Assembly: GCA_965644315.1 (NCBI GenBank)
Contig: CBFFRQ010000193.1
Span: 1 to 31,131, forward strand
Reading direction: 5' to 3'
Source of the DNA: Caecitellus pseudoparvulus
Taxonomy: Eukaryota; Bigyra: Bicosoecida
DNA length: 31,131 nucleotides
Numbering within the stretch: the stretch's first letter is position 1; every line of letters begins with the position of its first letter. The notes beneath the pieces were generated by a model that made no database searches, was not told where the DNA came from, and saw nothing but the letters and a program-made list of their open reading frames with translations. Shown one piece after another: positions 1 to 8,887 of this stretch. The translations under genes were made by a program, and so were the position numbers.

Positions 1-1884
1 TAACCCTAACCCTAACCCTAACCCTAACCCTAACCCTAACCCTAACCCTAACCCTAACCCTAACCCTAACCCTAACCCTAACCCTAACCCTAACCCTAAC
101 CCTAACCCTAACCCTAACCCTAACCCTAACCCTAACCCTAACCCTAACCCTAACCCTAACCCTAACCCTAACCCTAACCCTAACCCTAACCCTAACCCTA
201 ACCCTAACCCTAACCCTAACCCTAACCCTAACCCTAACCCTAACCCTAACCCTAACCCTAACCCTAACCCTAACCCTAACCCTAACCCTAACCCTAACCC
301 TAACCCTAACCCTAACCCTAACCCTAACCCTAACCCTAACCCTAACCCTAACCCTAACCCTAACCCTAACCCTAACCCTAACCCTAACCCTAACCCTAAC
401 CCTAACCCTAACCCTAACCCTAACCCTAACCCTAACCCTAACCCTAACCCTAACCCTAACCCTAACCCTAACCCTAACCCTAACCCTAACCCTAACCCTA
501 ACCCTAACCCTAACCCTAACCCTAACCCTAACCCTAACCCTAACCCTAACCCTAACCCTAACCCTAACCCTAACCCTAACCCTAACCCTAACCCTAACCC
601 TAACCCTAACCCTAACCCTAACCCTAACCCTAACCCTAACCCTAACCCTAACCCTAACCCTAACCCTAACCCTAACCCTAACCCTAACCCTAACCCTAAC
701 CCTAACCCTAACCCTAACCCTAACCCTAACCCTAACCCTAACCCTAACCCTAACCCTAACCCTAACCCTAACCCTAACCCTAACCCTAACCCTAACCCTA
801 ACCCTAACCCTAACCCTAACCCTAACCCTAACCCTAACCCTAACCCTAACCCTAACCCTAACCCTAACCCTAACCCTAACCCTAACCCTAACCCTAACCC
901 TAACCCTAACCCTAACCCTAACCCTAACCCTAACCCTAACCCTAACCCTAACCCTAACCCTAACCCTAACCCTAACCCTAACCCTAACCCTAACCCTAAC
1001 CCTAACCCTAACCCTAACCCTAACCCTAACCCTAACCCTAACCCTAACCCTAACCCTAACCCTAACCCTAACCCTAACCCTAACCCTAACCCTAACCCTA
1101 ACCCTAACCCTAACCCTAACCCTAACCCTAACCCTAACCCTAACCCTAACCCTAACCCTAACCCTAACCCTAACCCTAACCCTAACCCTAACCCTAACCC
1201 TAACCCTAACCCTAACCCTAACCCTAACCCTAACCCTAACCCTAACCCTAACCCTAACCCTAACCCTAACCCTAACCCTAACCCTAACCCTAACCCTAAC
1301 CCTAACCCTAACCCTAACCCTAACCCTAACCCTAACCCTAACCCTAACCCTAACCCTAACCCTAACCCTAACCCTAACCCTAACCCTAACCCTAACCCTA
1401 ACCCTAACCCTAACCCTAACCCTAACCCTAACCCTAACCCTAACCCTAACCCTAACCCTAACCCTAACCCTAACCCTAACCCTAACCCTAACCCTAACCC
1501 TAACCCTAACCCTAACCCTAACCCTAACCCTAACCCTAACCCTAACCCTAACCCTAACCCTAACCCTAACCCTAACCCTAACCCTAACCCTAACCCTAAC
1601 CCTAACCCTAACCCTAACCCTAACCCTAACCCTAACCCTAACCCTAACCCTAACCCTAACCCTAACCCTAACCCTAACCCTAACCCTAACCCTAACCCTA
1701 ACCCTAACCCTAACCCTAACCCTAACCCTAACCCTAACCCTAACCCTAACCCTAACCCTAACCCTAACCCTAACCCTAACCCTAACCCTAACCCTAACCC
1801 TAACCCTAACCCTAACCCTAACCCTAACCCTAACCCTAACCCTAACCCTAACCCTAACCCTAACCCTAACCCCTAACCCCTAAC
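1..1884. repeat. Terminal telomere array, (CCCTAA)n
   Basis: The first roughly 1,869 bases are perfect head-to-tail TAACCC hexamers with no interruption. Two CCCCTAA variant units follow at about 1870-1884, where unique sequence starts. The C-rich strand reads 5' to 3' into the chromosome, the expected orientation for a left chromosome end, so the 3' G-strand overhang would be on the minus strand at base 1. The lack of degeneration points to an active, telomerase-maintained telomere rather than an old internal array. The window cannot show whether the array continues beyond base 1. Confidence 0.98.
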
Positions 1885-2065
1885 TTTCCAAATGTCAAGC
1901 TAATCACAAGTTGTGAAGTGCTAACATTGCCTAATCCAGGCGCTCGTGCACCCAAGTGTGGTGTTGCACAGTGCTTGCTGGTTGGGTGGTGCGCACCGGG
2001 GCGGGGTAGTGCGAATTCCGCACACCATCGCACCGTGGCTCCCAGTTTGCGCCCTCGGTCGGGGC
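1885..2065 (+). other. Leader of element 1, with palindromes
   Basis: This is the short stretch between telomere repeat and the first in-frame ATG. It holds a perfect 10-base palindrome GGTGCGCACC at 1988-1997 and a hairpin at 2009-2023 with stem GTGCG/CGCAC and loop AATTC. The frame of the downstream gene is open back to a TAA at 1922-1924 but has no ATG here. A promoter or 5' UTR function is possible but not shown. Confidence 0.4.
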
Positions 2066-4192
2066 ATGCACCTGGGATCGACATCAAAAGCATCATTGAC
2101 AAGCATCATGAACGCCCAAGTGGATCAAGTCCTGGGGGTCCTCTTCGTGGAGGGGTGCCTGAAGCGCAAGCAAGTGCTCGGCCCCAGAACAGGTGTCTTC
2201 ACTGACATGCCACGTCGGGGTGCCGCACGCACCTTCGAGCTTGGAGGACCCCTGCCCAAGACTGATCATGATAGTTCATCTTCGGCACGGGACATGTGGC
2301 TCGAGGTCTATGGGGAAGCCGCCGAACGGCTGATCCCAGGGCTGAGTGCGGAATTCGGCAACGCCAATGCGGCCCTGCGCCAGGGACCCACCGGATCGCC
2401 AACCATCCTCGTCACGCTCGGAAGTGAGGGTGATTCACCAACAGTGGCACGTCAACTTCGCATTCTTGCTGCTCAAGAGGACGACTTCGCCATTCGAGTC
2501 GGCCAAGGTGGGTTCGTCGCCGTGGCCTACACCAACACCAAGCAGTTCGCATCGGCGAAGGCGAAAGTGAAGGTGAAGGCCCACCCCACCGCCATCCAAG
2601 TGGCCCACCAAGTGACCAAGGAAGCAACCGAAATCGCCTGCCAGTCAGGTGATGTTGCCAAGGTCATGTGCCTCGTTAGGTCCCACTTCGACCATGGCCC
2701 CGTGCCAGCCCAAGCCGTCCGTCCCAGTGTCAGACAATCCGTCCCCTCCGAGGGTGATGCACCTGTCGACACCAAGACACCATCGACCTGGACTGACACT
2801 CAGCTCGACAAGGCACCGAAGAAGAAGAAGACCCGTCGAGGCAAGCGAGGAAAGGGCAAGTCAGCCGGACGATCCCTCACCTTCGAGGACGTCTTCATCA
2901 AGAACGTCCGGCCACCTGCACCTCGACCAACCTCACCACCTGCCACCCAAGGCTCACCCAAAGATACCGTCACCACCCCTGTGGTGCATGCCATGTTGCC
3001 TTCATCAAGGGTGCAGCGGGGCGTCGACCGCAAGTGGCCGTCCCCCACCCCGTCGGGCGAGGCAAGCCCCGAGGTGCACCGGTATCGGCCGTCTGCAGCA
3101 GCAGCATGGGAGGTGATCACAAGGGTGGTGCCTCTTCATGACAGTGTGCGGACACCCGAGCACCTGGCCGAGTACCCCATCAAGCCTGGCCCTCTGGCCG
3201 ACCTGCTGTCATCGACCCACGTGTACTCTAACGTGGGGGGGCGGGCCTGTGTCCAGGCCTGTCTCGAGACGGCAGCAGGGGAGAGGGTCTTCGAGGCTGG
3301 GGACCTCCTCCTACTCCAGCATGCAGCCACCATCAACGCTGCCCAGCTTGCCTTCAAGCACATGGTCAGGCAGCTGGAGGGGGTGGTCAGTGACTCGTCC
3401 AGCTCGGACATCATGGACGTCGGCCAGAAGCCACCCTCCCCCTTCCGCTCAGACGGGCAACGGGTGGCCGTCTTCCGCAACATGCTGCACCAGCACTCGC
3501 CGGATGACACCTTCCTGGCCCCAGGTACACCACCAGTCCTGCTTCCCGGCCTGCACCTGCTCATCGACCGCATCAACCAAGGGTACCGTGCCCCAGCCGG
3601 GCATGATGACCTTGGCCAGGCCGGCGTCGACCCCAGCCAGGTTGATGAAGAGGGTGACCAAGAGGGGCACCTCGACGGAGTGCTGTATGCCTTCGCACTT
3701 CGAGAGGTGTGGACCGACAACACGGCCCATCTGCAGCTCATCCTCGTCGACCATGATCGAGGCAAGCTGGTGCTGTGGAACCCCGACATCCCTGACCTCC
3801 ATGACGAGCTGCCCCTGCACAAGTGCATGACCCGGCTGGCAGCCGAAGGCATCAACGTCTTGTACCGGATCTGGACCACACCCGAGGCGGGCAGTCCAGC
3901 ACCCTTCCGGGACAGGCTTCGAGGGGCACTCCAGTCTCTCCGAGATGACTTCCCCCCCCTGCCTCACAAGGCCACCGACGGCACCGTGCACCCCCAGACC
4001 CTCATCGCTGGCAAGGGCACAAGGGTGGCCATGCCTCATGGGCGGATGACCCGACAGCAGGCCGCCACCCTGGAGGCTGAGGTCAAGGACCCCCTCAAGC
4101 GGCTGGTGCCTGAAGACGGCGAGGGTCGCCTGCCCAAGGTCAAGGATGTGCCCCACATCTCGATCGGGCAGATGGGTGGACGCCTGATGTAA
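2066..4192 (+). CDS. Gag-like/ORF1-like basic protein of element 1, unrecognised family
   Basis: I do not recognise the family. The start chosen is the first in-frame ATG (2066), giving about 708 residues; a second ATG lies at 2108. The frame is open upstream to 1925, so the protein could begin earlier if the element is truncated or a non-ATG start is used. Visible features are a lysine/arginine-rich stretch near residues 252-266 (KKKKTRRGKRGKGK), which could bind nucleic acid or act as a nuclear localisation signal; a proline-rich stretch just after it; a serine-rich patch DSSSSD; and a C-terminal region of alternating hydrophobic and polar residues that looks globular. No CCHC knuckle, RNA-recognition motif or polymerase motif is seen. 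Position upstream of a retroelement 3' end suggests an ORF1/Gag role, which is inference. Confidence 0.6.
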   Translation: MHLGSTSKASLTSIMNAQVDQVLGVLFVEGCLKRKQVLGPRTGVFTDMPRRGAARTFELGGPLPKTDHDSSSSARDMWLEVYGEAAERLIPGLSAEFGNANAALRQGPTGSPTILVTLGSEGDSPTVARQLRILAAQEDDFAIRVGQGGFVAVAYTNTKQFASAKAKVKVKAHPTAIQVAHQVTKEATEIACQSGDVAKVMCLVRSHFDHGPVPAQAVRPSVRQSVPSEGDAPVDTKTPSTWTDTQLDKAPKKKKTRRGKRGKGKSAGRSLTFEDVFIKNVRPPAPRPTSPPATQGSPKDTVTTPVVHAMLPSSRVQRGVDRKWPSPTPSGEASPEVHRYRPSAAAAWEVITRVVPLHDSVRTPEHLAEYPIKPGPLADLLSSTHVYSNVGGRACVQACLETAAGERVFEAGDLLLLQHAATINAAQLAFKHMVRQLEGVVSDSSSSDIMDVGQKPPSPFRSDGQRVAVFRNMLHQHSPDDTFLAPGTPPVLLPGLHLLIDRINQGYRAPAGHDDLGQAGVDPSQVDEEGDQEGHLDGVLYAFALREVWTDNTAHLQLILVDHDRGKLVLWNPDIPDLHDELPLHKCMTRLAAEGINVLYRIWTTPEAGSPAPFRDRLRGALQSLRDDFPPLPHKATDGTVHPQTLIAGKGTRVAMPHGRMTRQQAATLEAEVKDPLKRLVPEDGEGRLPKVKDVPHISIGQMGGRLM

Positions 4193-4615
4193 GTCACCTG
4201 TGGGGGCATACTCCCTGTGCCACACATGACTGAAGCTTTGTGTCGCGACCGACGCACATAGCTGACATCGGACATTGGAAAGTCCAACCCAACCTCACCA
4301 TCACCAACCCAACATCGATACCAACACATCAGGACTCGGCTCAGTGGAAGGGGAAGGCACTTGCAGCAAGATCTGTGAGGCCGCCCCCAAACCTGAGCCG
4401 AAGGGACAGCCGGGCTGGGTCGTGTGCTTGCATCTCAGCAACACCCAGTCCGTGTCGAGTCCATATCCTCCAGCCCACACCGCCACCCAAGCCAAGCAAG
4501 TCGGGTCTCCACCCCTGGACATCGGACCGAGACGGACGAGACTGGACTGGACGGACAAGACAAGAGTGGACCGAGACCTGGACCTACACCTCAAGACCAT
4601 CCCACCGGGGCGGGC
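4193..4615 (+). other. Variable part of element 1 3' UTR
   Basis: This stretch lies between the stop codon of the element 1 protein and the conserved 3'-terminal block. I see no gene in it, and no clear similarity by eye to the corresponding part of element 2. Confidence 0.5.
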
Positions 4616-4807
4616 GCTGAAGCGCCAAGACAGACGGCGACTTATACAACGGACACGAGTCTGTGCTAGTCGCAAAGCCGTGCAAGCGGTGCCGTCGTGG
4701 TGTCTGTGTCACTGCATTCTGTTGTGGCGCAGGTGGCACCACATGTCCAAGCCCAAGCTGTACCATGATGTAGCCTGCATGGAGGCAATCTGCAATGCAT
4801 TGAGTAG
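4616..4807 (+). promoter_or_regulatory. Conserved 3'-terminal block of element 1 (probable RT-recognition RNA)
   Basis: The block aligns by eye with 8700-8887. Shared landmarks in order are ATACAACGGAC; a hairpin at 4650-4663 (CGGAC, loop ACGA, GTCTG); a TGTGG...CCACA stem at 4723-4743; an exact 14-base match GCCCAAGCTGTACC at 4751-4764; and GGAGGCAA followed by the palindrome CAATGCATTG at 4793-4802. It then runs through GAGTAG directly into CTAACCC. In non-LTR retrotransposons the 3' UTR often folds into a structure recognised by the element's own RT. Conservation of stems with changed loops supports an RNA structure here. Confidence 0.65.
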
Positions 4808-4873
4808 CTAACCCTAACCCTAACCCTAACCCTAACCTAACCCTAACCTAACCCTAACCCTAACCTAACCTAA
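4808..4873. repeat. Internal telomere array between elements 1 and 2
   Basis: About 66 bases of C-strand telomere repeat in the same orientation as the chromosome end. It begins with four or five canonical CCCTAA units, then mixes 6-base and 5-base (CCTAA) units, ending in consecutive CCTAA units that abut the truncated 5' end of element 2. It is too short and regular in orientation to be a chance run, and is best read as repeat added to a former chromosome end. Confidence 0.95.
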
Positions 4874-7800
4874 GCGAAGTTCCAGGTTCAGCACCGCATC
4901 AGGGAGCTTACACTGGCCGACCCATTCACTGCGCACCAACACATCCGAAAGTTGGCTGGGAAGAAGCGGAAAGGCACAGTGTCCTGCATCCAGTCAGTAC
5001 TCGACAGCAACGGAACACTCATCACGGAACCTGCTCTCGTTCGGTCCACAGTGCGGGACCACATGTCCCAAATCATCAGCTCCCCCCCTCTAGAGCTTGC
5101 CCCACTGAAGTTCGGTTTGGCCCGGCTGCTGCCGTCTGCACAAGATGCCACCGCCTCTCATGATGCTTGGGTCCCAAGTGTGGACCTCATCATGAGAAAG
5201 ATCCAGTCACTCAACCTACACCGCAACCCTGGCACTGGAAGCTTCCAAGCTGAACATCTGAAGTACGCCAGTGAAGCCTTCAGGAAGAAGTATGCTGTTA
5301 CCCTCCGCCAAGCCATCAGCACTGGCTCCTGCCCTGAGGAGTACCACTGTGGCGTCGGGACTCTCATCCCAAAGGCCGCTAGCCAACCCGGACGAGTACA
5401 GACATACCGCCTCATTGTTTGTCGCCCACCTCAAGCCAAGCTGTTCTTCTCTGTGGTAGCAGCTTGTGTAGAAGACTGGGTCCAAAGGTGGATCTCTCCA
5501 GAACAAGCTGGCTTTACTCATGCTCGAAACACGCATGAACAGATACTAGCACTACAAGAAACTTCTGCTGCGTATCTTCGAACAAAGCCGGACGCCAGTG
5601 TCCTCATACTCTTTGTTGACTTCAGAAGCGCCTTCGATACTGTCAGTCACGGTGCGATCATTGAGATCCTTGAGAGCGCAAATCTCCCGAGCGCCCTACT
5701 CGAATGTGTGAAAGACTACATGCGGCGAGCTTCTGTTGCCATCCACACGGGGCACGGCCTCTGCAACCCCCTACCGGTGACAAACGGTGTCCCACAGGGT
5801 GGAGCCCTGTCGCCTCTTCTGTTCAAAATTGCCATAGATGTCCTCTCTCACCGGCTCAGAGAACTACCAAAGCAGGGGGTGGCGGGTGCAGGAGTGCCCA
5901 CACCCCGAGGCCGAGTCACCCACACGCTGTATGCGGATGATCTGGCCTGCCTGGCTACCACACCAGCTGCCCTCCACCGAATGTTTCTCGAAGTCAAATC
6001 TGTGGGCAGTCGTGTTGGACTGACCATAAACCCCAACAAGTCAGGTGTCATGATCTTGACTGGAGCGCAACATGTCAGAGGCATATCAGCGACAGAGAGA
6101 CGAAAGCTGGTCTGGAGATCCCGCTGGCTCAAGTCTGGGGAGATGTTGAAAGTAAAGGGGGCGCCCATCCAACGTACGAGTGTCTACTCGTACCTTGGTG
6201 CCCCACTTTCAGAAAACTTCAGCCGCACCAGGCTGCTTGCCTTGAAGCATGCAACACAATCTTGCACCCGGGCTGGCTTCGCCTGCGGTGCCCTCCTTAG
6301 TGGCGTCTGGCTTAGCCCAAGTCTCAAACAGCGGGTCGGTGCTGCAGCTGTCAACAGCGCCGCCGACTACATCCTTGCCTCTCAGGTCAGCAACTCCGTG
6401 CTACCTCTTCGAGATCTTGACCGAGGACTGGCCATTGCCTTCTCTAAGGCCCAGCTTGGCATGCAGAGTTCACTAGCTCGGATGCACAACTATGCAAAGT
6501 TGGCTGTGTGTGGCATCCTGCCAGCACACATCCGAGCGACAAGATTACGCAGCAACATCTTCAAAAAGTTGCTGAAGAACTTGCACAGCCCCACGCCTAT
6601 AGTCAAAGCCCTGTCATCCAGCCTTCATCAAGCCCTGCGCCAGCTTCCGCCCACCATGGACATGGCCTTTGTCTTTCAGGCCAATGTCCGCCTGGATAGG
6701 AAAGGACCGGGAGGAGTTCCAGACCCCTGGGCCCTGCACGGTCTCCTTGACCTTTGGCTACATGGTTGCCTCCCTGATCGCCGGGCACTTGAGGCAGCCT
6801 GCCAAGAGCCAGCCGCAGACTCATCACCCGAAGCACAGGGGATCGACATCCTTGCTCGGTTGGATCCCCCTCCAACCAAGGCCCAACTCCTTGGACTTGC
6901 TGCCCCGGAGCTGTCAGACCTCTCCCAACCCCCAACCTTCCCAGACAAGACCTCTTGGTCGATCAGACAACATGTAGTCGCCTCGTTCCTCCATGTTGCA
7001 CAAGCGGTTCAATGCCAAGAAGTTGGCTACACCACCACTGGCGAGATGAAGCGCTCAAGGCGGCCTAAGGAGTTCCACGTTGGACTGGGGGCCTGTTTCT
7101 TCACATGGCTCCACCCCATCCCCTCTTCTGTAAACCCACTCTTTTGGGTCCATGAAGATGACCAACAAAGCCGAGTCAAGATCCACCTCTGGCAAACGCT
7201 GCAGGTCTTCAATGGGGGAGACACCCCCACACTCTTCAGCGAATGTCCCTTGTGTCATGGAGTTTCATGGTGTACACTCCATGAACATGTCCTCTTTGAC
7301 TGCCCTCATTACAAACTGCAACCATCGCGGACGAACGCAATGGTTGCAGTGCGGAATTTCCTAGAGCGGTCAAATGACGCGGTGAGGGGGGTGGCCAACG
7401 CCCAACACCTTGAAGTGCCCCCCCTCATCCTGGATGCTGTTGTCCGGGCTGCCGAAGGCCGCTTTGTGGGCCGACCGGGTCGCTTGATCCTTCTTCGCCT
7501 TCTACTGTGCGGCCAGTGGCCCCACCGGTGGGGCCAGCCTCCAACACAGCAGCTTTGGAGACCTGAGGCGGCCGCAGTCCTGAGCAACCCTCATGTTGCT
7601 CTCCGCGGCCCCTCAGGTCCTCTCCGCCCTCCCAAGTACTGGAAACAAGCTCTGGCTGCCGCCACGAGCTTCTCTGTATCTGCGTGGGACGTGCTGGTAA
7701 CATGCATGCTGGGACGTACCTCACAGGCTGATCGCCATGTCCAGGTACACGCCAGGTACCTGTGGTGGGCTGCCCATGGCCTCACGAGTCCACTTCCAGG

Positions 7801-8044
7801 CTTCTCCACCCCTGACCCAACCGCTGTGAGAAAGCATACGCGACATGTTCGCACGCGGCGCTTTGAACGGACTTACTTTCCTGTCAGGGCTGAGCGCAGG
7901 CCTCCTCGCTCCTTCACGAGGCAGGCCACTCTCCTTGATTTTGGTCTCGCACGGCCCGAAGCCCGTGATGACCCTCCATCACCCTCTTCCAACTCGGCCA
8001 TGTCCTCCGAGATGTCCTTGGAAAGTCCATCGTCTTCTGAATAG
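4874..8044 (+). CDS. Non-LTR retrotransposon reverse transcriptase (5'-truncated ORF2)
   Basis: The frame is open from 4874 (TAA of the telomere repeat at 4871-4873) to a stop at 8042-8044, about 1,056 residues. There is no ATG until 5063, so the start is lost. Residue numbers here count from codon 4952. RT motifs occur in order: PKAASQPGRVQTYR; QAGFTHARNTHEQI; VDFRSAFD with catalytic Asp223; NGVPQGGALSPLLF; YADD at 327-330; GLTINPNKSG; and YLG. A C-terminal zinc-type motif follows, Cys765-x2-Cys768...His779-x4-Cys784, typical of LINE ORF2 proteins. The first residues match the usual linker just before the RT domain, so a preceding endonuclease has probably been removed by truncation. The remaining polymerase core shows no break. 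Clade cannot be assigned by eye. Confidence 0.92.
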   Translation, partial: AKFQVQHRIRELTLADPFTAHQHIRKLAGKKRKGTVSCIQSVLDSNGTLITEPALVRSTVRDHMSQIISSPPLELAPLKFGLARLLPSAQDATASHDAWVPSVDLIMRKIQSLNLHRNPGTGSFQAEHLKYASEAFRKKYAVTLRQAISTGSCPEEYHCGVGTLIPKAASQPGRVQTYRLIVCRPPQAKLFFSVVAACVEDWVQRWISPEQAGFTHARNTHEQILALQETSAAYLRTKPDASVLILFVDFRSAFDTVSHGAIIEILESANLPSALLECVKDYMRRASVAIHTGHGLCNPLPVTNGVPQGGALSPLLFKIAIDVLSHRLRELPKQGVAGAGVPTPRGRVTHTLYADDLACLATTPAALHRMFLEVKSVGSRVGLTINPNKSGVMILTGAQHVRGISATERRKLVWRSRWLKSGEMLKVKGAPIQRTSVYSYLGAPLSENFSRTRLLALKHATQSCTRAGFACGALLSGVWLSPSLKQRVGAAAVNSAADYILASQVSNSVLPLRDLDRGLAIAFSKAQLGMQSSLARMHNYAKLAVCGILPAHIRATRLRSNIFKKLLKNLHSPTPIVKALSSSLHQALRQLPPTMDMAFVFQANVRLDRKGPGGVPDPWALHGLLDLWLHGCLPDRRALEAACQEPAADSSPEAQGIDILARLDPPPTKAQLLGLAAPELSDLSQPPTFPDKTSWSIRQHVVASFLHVAQAVQCQEVGYTTTGEMKRSRRPKEFHVGLGACFFTWLHPIPSSVNPLFWVHEDDQQSRVKIHLWQTLQVFNGGDTPTLFSECPLCHGVSWCTLHEHVLFDCPHYKLQPSRTNAMVAVRNFLERSNDAVRGVANAQHLEVPPLILDAVVRAAEGRFVGRPGRLILLRLLLCGQWPHRWGQPPTQQLWRPEAAAVLSNPHVALRGPSGPLRPPKYWKQALAAATSFSVSAWDVLVTCMLGRTSQADRHVQVHARYLWWAAHGLTSPLPGFSTPDPTAVRKHTRHVRTRRFERTYFPVRAERRPPRSFTRQATLLDFGLARPEARDDPPSPSSNSAMSSEMSLESPSSSE

Positions 8045-8699
8045 GCGGGGATCTGTGAGAGACAAAGCGCGGAAACAGGCAAGCTTACATGTGTATCGTG
8101 GTGAGAACCACGGTCGTGGTTGACTGCGAAGGCGAGGCTGCTACATGCGCTGTCCTTGATGCTTGGTTTTCTCTGTGAAAAGCAAGGTTATTGGAAAGTG
8201 AATGTTGTCAGTATACGTACCTGTGTCTTTGAGGTCCACAGAAAGACCCACTGGCGGCTCTGCGATGTTGTGGGCGGAATTTGGGAGCGTGAACAGACGG
8301 GCGCCGTGTGCAACGCCGCACGCGGAACTTACAGGTCCGCCACGTCCTGATAGATGATGTGGCTGGAACACCTGTGAACAAGGGAGCAAGCTGGTGTGTT
8401 CTTGGTGGGCGGGGGGACGTTGTTCCGGCGGTGCGCGCTGCTACCACCGGCGTGGTGCAGTGCAGCACCGCCATGAAACGCCACCCCCCAAGGCGGCCAC
8501 TGCGGCTCAGTTCAACGCGCAGTGGCCCCAGGCACACGTGCAGTGCCTGGCAGAGGCCAAGAGATCTGGGGGACTGATGAATTATGATGCGAAATGTGGA
8601 CTGGGACGAAGTAGGAGTGGGCCCGGCCCCCTCTGGCTCAGCCGACTGAGCCGAGAGGGCGCGGGAGGGACAGTTCAGCATGTATGGGCGGGCGCGGGC
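8045..8699 (+). other. Variable part of element 2 3' UTR
   Basis: Non-coding stretch between the RT stop codon and the conserved 3'-terminal block. Short frames here have the look of chance openings. I see no gene and no clear counterpart in element 1. Confidence 0.5.
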
Positions 8700-8887
8700 G
8701 CGCCCTAGCAAGCGGCGGCTCATACAACGGACGTATGTCCGTGATGGCTGCAGACCCACGAGAGTGGGAGCCGCTGTGGTGCCTACTGCAGTGCATTCGT
8801 GTGCTGTGGTACGCAAGGCACCACGAGTGATGCCCAAGCTGTACCGTGCAAGAGTGTGCGGAGGCAAGTTGCAATGCATTGAGTGAG
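8700..8887 (+). promoter_or_regulatory. Conserved 3'-terminal block of element 2 (probable RT-recognition RNA)
   Basis: Counterpart of 4616-4807. It contains ATACAACGGAC; a perfect hairpin at 8728-8741 (CGGAC, loop GTAT, GTCCG); a further perfect hairpin at 8755-8768 (CCCAC, GNRA-type loop GAGA, GTGGG) with no obvious partner in element 1; a GTGGT/ACCAC stem at 8806-8824; the exact GCCCAAGCTGTACC match at 8832-8845; and CAATGCATTG at 8872-8881. It ends GAGTGAG joined to CTAACCC. The first hairpin differs from that of element 1 by a C-to-T change that keeps pairing as G-U, with a different loop. Confidence 0.65.

Larger units (their letters stand above)
1885..4807 (+). mobile_element. Telomere-attached retroelement 1 (no reverse transcriptase)
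   Basis: This segment is bounded on both sides by telomere repeat and contains one large open reading frame followed by a 3' untranslated region of about 615 bases. Its last roughly 190 bases are homologous by eye to the 3' end of the reverse-transcriptase element at 4874-8887, and both end in the same motif joined directly to CTAACCC without a poly(A) tract. That shared 3' end is why I call it a retroelement. No RT motifs are present. The 5' end may be truncated, because the reading frame starts within about 180 bases of the telomere. It resembles in layout the Gag-only HeT-A element of Drosophila; that comparison is by structure, not by sequence. Confidence 0.7.
4874..8887 (+). mobile_element. 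Telomere-attached non-LTR retrotransposon 2, 5'-truncated
   Basis: A non-LTR (LINE-type) element lying between two telomere arrays. It has one reading frame encoding reverse transcriptase plus a C-terminal Cys/His motif, then a 3' UTR of about 843 bases ending in the same motif as element 1, with no poly(A). There is no ORF1 and no endonuclease, since the coding frame is cut at 4874, directly against telomere repeat. The orientation (5' toward the tip, 3' against older telomere) is what results if the chromosome's 3' G-strand end primes reverse transcription of the element RNA. Confidence 0.85.

Noticed and set aside
1946-2065. GTG start for the element 1 protein
   Set aside because: This is a eukaryotic sequence, and an ATG is available at 2066; the upstream residues have no distinct character.
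3640-3880. Possible Ulp1/C48-type protease segment in the element 1 protein
   Set aside because: A histidine followed by hydrophobic strands loosely resembles it, but the downstream Gln and Cys of the catalytic site are not found.
4874-8044. Penelope-type (endonuclease-free, telomere-attached) reverse transcriptase
   Set aside because: The motif set and C-terminal Cys/His motif fit LINE-type ORF2; no GIY-YIG or Penelope-specific features are seen. The lack of endonuclease is explained by truncation.
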